In this document: positions 44,442 through 51,227 of the stretch, piece after piece
How the letters are laid out: each line of letters opens with the position of its first letter
Position numbering within the stretch: position 1 is the first letter of the stretch
Assembly (NCBI GenBank): GCA_015075445.1
Contig: JABTUJ010000024.1
Span: 78,178 to 142,177, forward strand
Reading direction: 5' to 3'
Source of the DNA: Verrucomicrobiales bacterium
Lineage (GTDB): Bacteria > Verrucomicrobiota > Verrucomicrobiia > Limisphaerales > J093
DNA: 64,000 nt
Notes under the pieces: model-generated
Database searches by the model: none
What the model saw: the letters and a program-made list of their open reading frames with translations, nothing else
What the model was told of the DNA's origin: nothing
Position numbers and translations under genes: made by a program

Positions 44442-44912
44442 GTGGACCTGAAAGACATCAAGGCCATCATCGACCTGATGCGCAAGAACTCGCTCAGCGA
44501 GTTCGAGTTAGAAAAAGAAGGGTTCAAGATCCGCCTCCGCCGCGGGAGTGGTAACCCAGGCGGGGTTGCCCCCGGACCCTACTACGAGGAGCCGGCCGGT
44601 GCCTCGCCGGCAGGCGCGCCCGTGTTGTCCCTCGCCGCCGCCGCTCCCCCTCCCAAGCCAACCGCCACCCCCGAGGCCGAAATCAAGTCGCCGATGATCG
44701 GTACCATGTACCGCGCCCCTTCCCCTGACTCCGCCCCTTACGTCGATGTGGGCTCCGAGGTCGGTCCCGAGACCGTCGTCTGCATCATCGAAGCCATGAA
44801 GGTCATGAACGAGATCAAGGCCGAGGCCCGGGGCATCATCACCCAGGCACTCGTCGAGAACGCCAAGCCCGTCGAGTTCGGCCAACCCCTCTTCAAGATC
44901 CGCCCCATCTAA
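44442..44912 (+). CDS. accB: Acetyl-CoA carboxylase biotin carboxyl carrier protein
   Basis: 156 residues from the GTG at 44442, chosen because GCGGAGGTGTT places a strong ribosome-binding site just before it and VDLKDIKAIIDLMRKNSLSE is the normal N-terminus. A frame starting at 44295 would add 49 unlikely residues. A Pro/Ala-rich linker separates it from the biotinyl domain (IKSPMIGTMYRAPSPDSAPY). The biotinylated Lys is in CIIEAMKVMNEIKAE. It carries CO2 from AccC to the transferase subunits in fatty-acid synthesis. accC follows 71 bp later. Confidence 0.95.
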   Translation: MDLKDIKAIIDLMRKNSLSEFELEKEGFKIRLRRGSGNPGGVAPGPYYEEPAGASPAGAPVLSLAAAAPPPKPTATPEAEIKSPMIGTMYRAPSPDSAPYVDVGSEVGPETVVCIIEAMKVMNEIKAEARGIITQALVENAKPVEFGQPLFKIRPI

Positions 44913-44983
44913 GCCGACCCCGCCCCTCCCACCCCCTTGCCCTCCCCGCACCCGTTCGGCACCGCCGACCTCGATTCGCGCCG

Positions 44984-46345
44984 ATGTTCGAAAAAATCCT
45001 GATCGCCAACCGGGGCGAAATCGCCGTCCGCATCATCCGAACCTGCAAGGAACTCGGCATCCGGACCGTGGCGGTCTACTCCGAGGTCGACGTCAACTCG
45101 ATGCATGTCCAGATGGCGGACGAAGCCATCTGCATCGGCCGCGCCCCCAGCACCGACAGCTACCTGCGCATTGACCGCCTCATCAGCGCCGCCGAGATCG
45201 CGGACGTCGATGCCATCCACCCCGGGTACGGCTTCCTTTCCGAGAACGCCCACTTCGCCGATGTCTGCGAGAGCTGCAACATCAAGTTCATCGGCCCCAG
45301 CGCCCGCGCCATGAACGCCCTCGTGGACAAGGCCGCCAGCCGGGTCCTCGCCAAGAAGGTCGGCGTGCCCACCCCACCCGGTTCTGAAGGCGTCGTCGAG
45401 ACCGAGGCCGACGCCCTCGCCACCGCCAAGAAGATCGGTTACCCCGTCCTGATCAAGGCCGTCGCCGGCGGAGGTGGCCGCGGCATGCGCATCGCCCACA
45501 ACGACATCTCCCTCATCAAGGGCTACCACACCGCCCGGGGCGAGGCGGAAAAGGCCTTCGGCAACTCGGGCGTCTACATCGAGAAATACTTCGAGAACCC
45601 CCACCACATCGAGGTGCAGATCCTCGGTGACCCCCGCGGCAACATCATTCACCTGGGCGAACGCGACTGCTCCATCCAGCGCCGCCACCAGAAGCTCATC
45701 GAGGAAACGCCCTCCCCGCTCCTCGAGACCCGCTTCAAAGGCCTGCGCAAGGCCATGGGCAAGGCCGCCATCCGCATCGCCGAGGCCGCCCAGTACACCA
45801 ACGCCGGCACCGTCGAGTTCCTCGTCGACGACCAGGGCAAGTTCTACTTCCTCGAAGTCAACAAGCGCATCCAGGTCGAACACCCCGTCACCGAAGAAGT
45901 CACCGGCGTCGATCTCGTCCGCCTCCAGATCCTCGTCGCCATGGGCGAGCCGATGAAGCTCTCCCAAAGCGACATCCACTTCCGCGGCCACGCCATCGAA
46001 TGCCGCATCAACGCCGAGGATCCCTACGACGGCTTCCGCCCTTCCCCCGGGCGCATCGAGATGTACTACGCCCCGGGCGGACGCGGGGTGCGCGTCGACA
46101 GCCACGTCTACGCCGGCTACACCATCCCGCCCCACTACGACTCGATGATCGGCAAGCTCATCGCGTACGGGAAAGACCGGCGCGAGGCGCTCGACCGCAT
46201 GAACCGCGCCCTCGGCGAGTTCATGATCACCGGCATCAAGACCACGGCCCCGTTCGAGCAAACCATCCTCCAGGACCCCGACTTCCGCCGCGGCGTCTAT
46301 TCCACCGGCTTCATCGAGCAGCTCATGCGCCGCGGCGCGCAGTGA
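44984..46345 (+). CDS. accC: Biotin carboxylase (acetyl-CoA carboxylase subunit)
   Basis: 453 residues, normal length. Signatures: KILIANRGEIAVRIIRTCKE, the ATP-grasp glycine loop KAVAGGGGRGMRIAH, VQILGDPRGNIIHLGERDCS, and FLEVNKRIQVEHPVTE with the carboxylation Arg region and E-H-P. It carboxylates the biotin on AccB using ATP and bicarbonate. It is convergent with the next gene, 4 bp away. accA and accD are not in the window. Confidence 0.97.
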   Translation: MFEKILIANRGEIAVRIIRTCKELGIRTVAVYSEVDVNSMHVQMADEAICIGRAPSTDSYLRIDRLISAAEIADVDAIHPGYGFLSENAHFADVCESCNIKFIGPSARAMNALVDKAASRVLAKKVGVPTPPGSEGVVETEADALATAKKIGYPVLIKAVAGGGGRGMRIAHNDISLIKGYHTARGEAEKAFGNSGVYIEKYFENPHHIEVQILGDPRGNIIHLGERDCSIQRRHQKLIEETPSPLLETRFKGLRKAMGKAAIRIAEAAQYTNAGTVEFLVDDQGKFYFLEVNKRIQVEHPVTEEVTGVDLVRLQILVAMGEPMKLSQSDIHFRGHAIECRINAEDPYDGFRPSPGRIEMYYAPGGRGVRVDSHVYAGYTIPPHYDSMIGKLIAYGKDRREALDRMNRALGEFMITGIKTTAPFEQTILQDPDFRRGVYSTGFIEQLMRRGAQ

Positions 46346-46349
46346 TCGC

Positions 46350-47120
46350 CTACCCCGGTGACACCCCCGCTCCAAGGAACACGTGTCGGGCCCCCCAGAT
46401 CAGCCTGAGGGACACCAGGAACAGCGCGAAGTACACCACCCGGAAGAAGAGCTTCTCGTTGATCCGCCGGGTCAGCCAGTAGCCGGCGAAGACCGCCCCC
46501 ACCGCGAACGGCGCCAACCACACGGCCAATCCCAGGTTCCCGACCGAGAGCTGCCCCAGTTGCCAGTAGGGCAGTAGCTTCAACGCGTTCACGATCGCGA
46601 ACAAGATCGTCGAAGTCCCGGCGAAGGTCATCTTGTCCAGCCGCTGGGGCAGCACATACATCTGGTACGGTGGCCCTCCCGAGTGCGAGACAAAGCTCGT
46701 GAAGCCGGTGATCGTTCCCCAGAACACTCCGCGCGGCACATCCGCCGGTCGCACGGCCATCCGCTTCCGTCGCCACCAGGCGTTGAGGCAGAACGCCACG
46801 CCGATCAACCCCACCAGCAGCGCCACGTGGGCCTCACTCACCCGTCGGGCCGTCAGCCATCCCACGAAAATGCCCGCGGCCGCCGCCGGCACGAGAATCC
46901 GGAGGTTCCGCCGATCATAGTGTCGTCGATACGCCCACAAGCCGAACACATCGGACAACACGTAGATCGGCAGCAACACCGCCGCCGCTCGCACTGGCGA
47001 CATCGTCAGGGCGAGCACGGGGACCCCGAGCATGCCCACCACCGGCAGGCCCCCTTTCGAGAGCCCGACGAATCCGGCGGCCACCGCCGCGATCGCCCAC
47101 GTCTGGAAATCGAACATCAT
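46350..47120 (-). CDS. TSUP-family (TauE/SafE-like) membrane transporter
   Basis: 256 residues with about seven to eight helices. WAIAAVAAGFVGLSKGGLPV carries the glycine-rich start of the family, and the second half repeats it (GTITGFTSFVSHSGGPPYQM with a conserved S-H-x-G-G-P-P motif). Family members export or import sulfite, sulfoacetate or other organosulfur anions; the substrate here is unknown. It is convergent with accC. Confidence 0.85.
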   Translation of the reverse strand: MMFDFQTWAIAAVAAGFVGLSKGGLPVVGMLGVPVLALTMSPVRAAAVLLPIYVLSDVFGLWAYRRHYDRRNLRILVPAAAAGIFVGWLTARRVSEAHVALLVGLIGVAFCLNAWWRRKRMAVRPADVPRGVFWGTITGFTSFVSHSGGPPYQMYVLPQRLDKMTFAGTSTILFAIVNALKLLPYWQLGQLSVGNLGLAVWLAPFAVGAVFAGYWLTRRINEKLFFRVVYFALFLVSLRLIWGARHVFLGAGVSPG

Positions 47121-47282
47121 CCCCGATGACGGAGCTGCGAGCGCGAGGCCCGTGTCGCCTCGGGCGTTCGCGTGCTCGCGCCCTGGCGAAGTATGCGTAG
47201 CGGCCGAAGGAAATCGAAGGTGCTCGCGCCGAAGAAGAACCCCTCGAGCGCTTGGTCGGAATCAAGGCCATCCAGGACGCCT

Positions 47283-47378
47283 GCCGGCACGCCCGGAACG
47301 TGGATGCAGATCCGGCCTGCCGCCGTCAACGCTGATCCGGCCCGCGGGACTATCCCGACCGGGTACCTCATCCTAGCT
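47283..47378 (+). pseudogene. Fragment of phage tail-fibre gene
   Basis: AGTPGTWMQIRPAAVNADP followed by RGTIPTGYLILA aligns with the AGTPGTWLQIRPAAVTADP / GTIPPGYLILN segment at 5462-6575 and with 3334-3446. It is out of phage context, 40 kb away. The rest of the gap 47121-47429 shows no gene. Confidence 0.65.
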
Positions 47379-47429
47379 GGACCATTCGCGGTGGTGCCGC
47401 ATATGCCGTGATCGCGTCTGCCGATGTGA

Positions 47430-47666
47430 TCACAGGCAGTCCCCTTCATCCGCCGGCACGTCGGGAACCTGGTCGAGGAAATCCCTGAGGCCGGTACCAG
47501 TAGCTTGCGCCGCCCGCCGTTCGAGGTACGGATCAACGACTAATCGCGAGAGCGTCTGCGCCAGTGAAACGGCGATCAACGCGTCCAGACTCAGGTGTCT
47601 GGCCGCGGCTACTTCGCGAGCCTGTTCCTGCAACTTCTCAGGCAGATCCACCATCAACGCACTCAT
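47430..47666 (-). CDS. Probable antitoxin of a PIN toxin pair
   Basis: 78 residues: an N-terminal beta strand (SALMVDLPEKLQEQAREVA) and helices (HLSLDALIAVSLAQTLSRLV) look like a ribbon-helix-helix DNA-binding antitoxin. A C-terminal tail (YLERRAAQATGTGLRDFLDQ) would wrap the toxin. It is coupled to the PIN gene by a 4-bp overlap, toxin first and antitoxin second. It should neutralise the toxin and repress the operon. Confidence 0.6.
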   Translation of the reverse strand: MSALMVDLPEKLQEQAREVAAARHLSLDALIAVSLAQTLSRLVVDPYLERRAAQATGTGLRDFLDQVPDVPADEGDCL

Positions 47667-48001
47667 GTCAGCTCTCCAATGATCCTCAAGAACTCACCCG
47701 GCGTAACCACACCCACTCCAAACCGACCGGCATCCCGGAAATCGTCCCGGTTATGCGTCACAAGGTACTCGGAGGCCGATGCCACCGCCAGTTCCATGAT
47801 GAACTCATCTCCCGGGTCAGAAAGGAAGGGTCGGATCAAGTAGTAGACGGTGTGCCGGTTGGCGCGCGCGGCAACGTCATCTATGAGGCGGTCCACCGTG
47901 GACAGATCACGCCCCAGTCGGTTCTGTTCACGTTTGAGTACCGCCTCATATTCGAGCAGCATCGCCGTGGAGATGTTCCACTCCCACCGTGCGTCCCCCA
48001 C
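47663..48001 (-). CDS. PIN-domain toxin, N-terminus probably lost
   Basis: 112 residues from a GTG at 48001. The body matches the 'putative toxin, PIN family' group: ISTAMLLEYEAVLKRE (acidic Glu pair), DPGDEFIMELAVASASEYLV (Asp) and THNRDDF (Asp). The frame stays open upstream for about 25 more codons (GLFCASFRLLSLFE), matching the expected helix. A stop then precedes the place where the first strand with the catalytic Asp (LDTNV) should be. That strand is absent, so the nuclease is probably inactive. The gap upstream leads into tRNA-Asn. Confidence 0.65.
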   Translation of the reverse strand: MGDARWEWNISTAMLLEYEAVLKREQNRLGRDLSTVDRLIDDVAARANRHTVYYLIRPFLSDPGDEFIMELAVASASEYLVTHNRDDFRDAGRFGVGVVTPGEFLRIIGELT

Positions 48002-48103
48002 CTCGAAAAGGCTCAGCAGCCGAAATGACGCACAGAATAGCCCTAGGTTGCCTAGTATTGCAGATGATCACCCCAAGACGGCTCCAAAGGCGAAGATAAA
48101 GAA

Positions 48104-48126
48104 AAACCCCTGGAATTCAGGGGTTT
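48104..48126 (-). terminator. Intrinsic terminator of tRNA-Asn
   Basis: On the minus strand AAACCCCTG pairs with CAGGGGTTT around an AATTC loop, followed by a T-run (the A-run at 48102-48106). It lies 25 bp after the tRNA 3' end, so it is a classical rho-independent terminator. Confidence 0.85.
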
Positions 48127-48150
48127 GTAAGGAGAAGAACCTTGGAAAAT

Positions 48151-48225
48151 TGGCTCCAGAGAGAGGGCTCGAACCTCTAACCCGCCGGTTAACAGCCGGC
48201 TGCTCTACCATTGAGCTACTCTGGA
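48151..48225 (-). tRNA. tRNA-Asn (GTT)
   Basis: On the minus strand TCCAGAG pairs with CTCTGGA. The D arm is followed by the anticodon stem GCCGG-CTGTTAA-CCGGC with anticodon GTT, and the T arm AGAGG-TTCGAGC-CCTCT. The discriminator G is followed by an encoded CCA. 75 nt including CCA. A terminator follows. Confidence 0.95.
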
Positions 48226-48268
48226 TCCCAAACGGGACGCGAACGCTAGCGCGGGCTCCCGCCGCCCG

Positions 48269-48703
48269 TCAATTCGAATTTACCCCCCCCCTGCGCGACG
48301 CGCGACGCGGGGCGGGCGGCGCGCACGGGCTCGGCTCCGCCTCCGAGACTCGATCCTCCCAACCGGCGGGGCACGCCCTACGCCAGTGCCGGACCACACC
48401 CCGCTTCTGTGCTTCCTGGTCTTCCCGTTGTCGCGTTCCTCGGACCGTCAGGGCGATGTACTCCTGCGCCAACGCTTCGAACCGCTGCCGGTTGGCAATG
48501 GCGCGTTCAAGCGCCGGCGCCTCTTCGGCCCGAATGCGCTGGCTCCGGTTCACCCCGTTCTCCCACACCTGATGCTTGTAGTACGGGCCGGTGATGCCAC
48601 CTCCGGGCGCCGGACGGAACTCGGCCTTCAACGAGCCGTACTCCATCGGTTCACAGCCGGCCATCGCCTCGAGGACCCGCCTCCGCTCTGCTTCCAAGTC
48701 CAT
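48269..48703 (-). CDS. Conserved hypothetical protein (DUF6788-like)
   Basis: 144 residues. The segment GPYYKHQVWENGVNRSQRI, then EAPALERAIANRQRFEALAQ and EYIALTVRGTR, follows a common pattern in small proteins near mobile elements: a 'GPYY' turn followed by a long helix containing 'I-A-N-x-x-R-F'. The CxxxxC knuckle often seen at the N-terminus is missing here. The last about 40 residues are Arg/Pro-rich and may be read-through of non-coding sequence. Function unknown. Confidence 0.5.
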   Translation of the reverse strand: MDLEAERRRVLEAMAGCEPMEYGSLKAEFRPAPGGGITGPYYKHQVWENGVNRSQRIRAEEAPALERAIANRQRFEALAQEYIALTVRGTRQREDQEAQKRGVVRHWRRACPAGWEDRVSEAEPSPCAPPAPRRASRRGGVNSN

Positions 48704-48814
48704 GGGCTATTCCTGTCTATGTCCTAGACATCCACCGCAAAAAAAGCGGCCCCTTCCGCCAGCGAAAGCCGAGGCGAACCACGCTGCCTCCTCGCGTCGC
48801 ACGAACCGAAGTGC

Positions 48815-48885
48815 AGAATGCGGAGTGCAGAAGGGCATCCGTGTGGGTCGGTTCATGTCGTTGGGCAGATCCAGGAGGAACAGGT
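48815..48885. repeat. Second copy of the dispersed repeat seen at 17661
   Basis: GTGCAGAA is tandemly duplicated, followed by GGTTCATGTCG ... CCAGGAGGAACAGGTCGC, which matches GGTTCATGGCG ... CCAACAGGAACAGGCGCC at 17729-17767. The gap 48704-49007 holds no gene. Confidence 0.6.
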
Positions 48886-49007
48886 CGCTCCCCCACAGCC
48901 GCCGACTCCTCTGCTTTCGCGTCCGTTGGCGTGTTTCGCGGGCACCTTCCACTCCCCCTTTTCCCTCTGTGTCCCTCGCGTCTCTGTGGTTCCCCTGCCC
49001 CTTACCA

Positions 49008-49718
49008 TCACCACACCTGGATCTTCGTGGGCACGTACACCACATCCATCGGTCGCAGGTAGAAGCGGGTCTTGGAATGGCCGCGCAACATGTCTTTCAC
49101 GTTCAATCGATAGTGGCTCACCACCCCATCCTCGTCCCGGGTCACCATCACCTTCTTCGACTGCGCCCGGTTCTCATCCATTCCCCCGGCTTCCATGATG
49201 GCCTCCACCACCGTCAGGGGCTCCGTGACCATGATCTTGCCCGGACGCAACACGGCCCCACTGACAAACACGGGGTACGCCGAGGAACCCACGGTCACCA
49301 ACACCTCTTTCCGCACCAATCGTGCGGAGTAAAGGGCCAGGATCTCGTCCTGCAACTGGACCGGCGACTTCCCCGCCGCAATCAGTTCGTTCCCTTCGTC
49401 CAGGGTGATCATCCCGTCGCGCCGCACCTGCTGCACGGTGTTCAGGCTGGGCGCGCCCGGAAACACGATCTGGACCGCATCGCCCTCCCGCAGGCTGACA
49501 CTCCGATACGGTTTCGCGTCATCGGGCGACACCGGCGTGAGGTTGGGTGAGGAGCAGCCAGCGAGCCCGAGCACGATCGCCACCGCTCCCGCGACCCATC
49601 CGAAAGCACGGTGCGCCGGGCAGATCTGCCGGACGACGGTGGACTTCGCGGACAAGGAAACGCCGGATCGACTGCTCCAATCAACGCCGTGTCTCTGATT
49701 CATAGGGTGAATGTTCAT
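49008..49718 (-). CDS. Polysaccharide export lipoprotein (Wza/EpsE-like)
   Basis: 236 residues. A signal peptide with lipobox LGLAGC (Cys near 55) anchors it to the outer membrane. The polysaccharide export domain is SLREGDAVQIVFPGAPSLNT, then RRDGMITLDEGNELIAAGKS. An SLBB-like domain follows (VLVTVGSSAYPVFVSGAVLR, GKIMVTEPLTVVEAIMEAGG). It would form the outer-membrane channel for an exopolysaccharide. It is the most downstream gene of the exosortase locus on this strand and is separated from prsR by two repeat copies. Confidence 0.85.
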   Translation of the reverse strand: MNIHPMNQRHGVDWSSRSGVSLSAKSTVVRQICPAHRAFGWVAGAVAIVLGLAGCSSPNLTPVSPDDAKPYRSVSLREGDAVQIVFPGAPSLNTVQQVRRDGMITLDEGNELIAAGKSPVQLQDEILALYSARLVRKEVLVTVGSSAYPVFVSGAVLRPGKIMVTEPLTVVEAIMEAGGMDENRAQSKKVMVTRDEDGVVSHYRLNVKDMLRGHSKTRFYLRPMDVVYVPTKIQVW

Positions 49719-49733
49719 GCTGAATTGGTGAAT

Positions 49734-49856
49734 GTAGGAGTCGAGGTGACGAGACTCAAACCTGGCAGAGCCTCCTGACGTCGTCTCCTACAGGGGAGGT
49801 AGGAGTCGAGGTGACGAGACTCAAACTTGGCAGAGCCTCCTGACGTCGTCTCCTAC
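49734..49856 (+). repeat. Repeat A, copies 1-2
   Basis: Two 58-bp imperfect palindromes (49734-49791, 49799-49856) lie between the export lipoprotein and prsR. The left arm is GTAGGAGTCGAGGTGACGAG and the right arm, read on the other strand, is GTAGGAGACGACGTCAGGAG. The arms meet at ACTCAAACC-type and GCAGAG-type sequence. Confidence 0.9.
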
Positions 49857-49871
49857 GGGGACGACGCAAAC

Positions 49872-51227
49872 TCACTCGCGTTTGATCCCGAGCTTCCCGA
49901 TCAGCTCGTATAGGGTCGGGCGACTGACTCCGAGATCGGCCGCCGCGGGCGCGATCTTGCCTCCGTGCCTCTGCAGCGATCGGTTGACCATCTCGCGTTC
50001 GAGCGCTTCGCGCGCCTCTTTGAGCGTATGCGCTGCAATCTGGATCTCCTCCGACGACGTCAACTCGAGGTCCCCGGCCCGGATGGTGTTGCCCTCGGCC
50101 ATGATGACGGCGCGTTTCACGCGGTTCTCGAGCTCACGCACGTTGCCCGGCCACCGGTACTCGCGAATGGCACGCGCCGCTCGCTCGTCGATGACCAAGC
50201 CCTCCCGCCCCTCCCCCGCGGCGAATCGTTTGAGAAAGGCTTTCGCCAGCAGCACCACGTCGTCGTCGCGCTCGCGCAGCGGCGGGATGCGGATGGTCAC
50301 GACCGCCAGCCGATAGAACAGGTCCTCGCGGAAAGTGCCCTCGGCGACCGCTGTCTTCAGATCAGCGTTGGTCGCGGCAATCACGCGCGTGTCCACCGGG
50401 ATGAGCTTCCGACCGCCCACCCGCTCCAGGGATCGTTCCTGCAAGAACCGCAGCAGCTTCACCTGCAACGCGGTCGACAGTTCCCCGATCTCGTCGAGAA
50501 ACAGCGTGCCATCGTTGGCCAGTTCCAGGCGTCCTGGACGAGTCACATGGGCGCCGGTGAAAGCCCCTTTCTCGTGCCCGAACAACTCGCTCTCGAGCAG
50601 GTTCTCGGGAATGGCGCCGCAGTTGATGGCCACGAAGGGACCGTCCTTGCGCAGGCTGAGCCGGTGGATGGCGCGGCCGGCCATTTCCTTGCCGGTGCCG
50701 CTTTCGCCCAGAATCAGCACCGAAGCGTCGCTCGGGGCGACCTTGCGGAGGAGCGTGAAGACCTGTTGCATGTTCGCGCTGCTCCCGAGCATCTCCTGAA
50801 ACTCGTCGAGGCTGAACTGCTCCTGCATCTGCCGGTACTGATGCTCGAGCTTGGCCACCTGGTGACAGCGCCGGAGGATGACGCGCAATTCCTCCAGCTC
50901 GAGCGGCTTGCAGAGGAAATCGTACGCGCCCAATCCCACCGCCTGGACGGCATTCTGTTTCTCGCCCTGGCCCGTGACGATGATCACTTTCGCCATCGGA
51001 TCAGCGTTCAGGATGTCCGTGAGCACCGCAAAACCCTCGGTCGGGTCCCCCGGGTTGGGCGGAAGGCCGAGGTCAAGCAGCGTTACGGGCGGCCGATGTT
51101 CGGTGAACGTCTGCATGGCCGTGCGCCGATCCTCGGCCAGGTGGATCTCATACTCGGACTCGAGCGCCCACCGCATCTGCATCCGGATGTCCTCGTCATC
51201 ATCGACCAGCAACAGGTGGGGTTTCAT
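49872..51227 (-). CDS. prsR: Sigma-54-dependent response regulator PrsR of the exosortase system
   Basis: 451 residues. Receiver domain: LLLVDDDEDIR, phospho-Asp in VTLLDLGLPP, conserved Lys in DFLCKPLELEEL. AAA+ domain: Walker A LGESGTGKEMAGR, the sigma-54 contact loop GAFTGA, Walker B LFLDEIGEL and the sensor WPGNVRELENR. A Fis-type helix-turn-helix ends the protein (AAADLGVSRPTLYELIGKLG). NtrC-type regulators paired with PrsK control exosortase and exopolysaccharide genes at sigma-54 promoters in Proteobacteria. It overlaps prsK by 4 bp, so the two are coupled. Confidence 0.9.
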   Translation of the reverse strand: MKPHLLLVDDDEDIRMQMRWALESEYEIHLAEDRRTAMQTFTEHRPPVTLLDLGLPPNPGDPTEGFAVLTDILNADPMAKVIIVTGQGEKQNAVQAVGLGAYDFLCKPLELEELRVILRRCHQVAKLEHQYRQMQEQFSLDEFQEMLGSSANMQQVFTLLRKVAPSDASVLILGESGTGKEMAGRAIHRLSLRKDGPFVAINCGAIPENLLESELFGHEKGAFTGAHVTRPGRLELANDGTLFLDEIGELSTALQVKLLRFLQERSLERVGGRKLIPVDTRVIAATNADLKTAVAEGTFREDLFYRLAVVTIRIPPLRERDDDVVLLAKAFLKRFAAGEGREGLVIDERAARAIREYRWPGNVRELENRVKRAVIMAEGNTIRAGDLELTSSEEIQIAAHTLKEAREALEREMVNRSLQRHGGKIAPAAADLGVSRPTLYELIGKLGIKRE

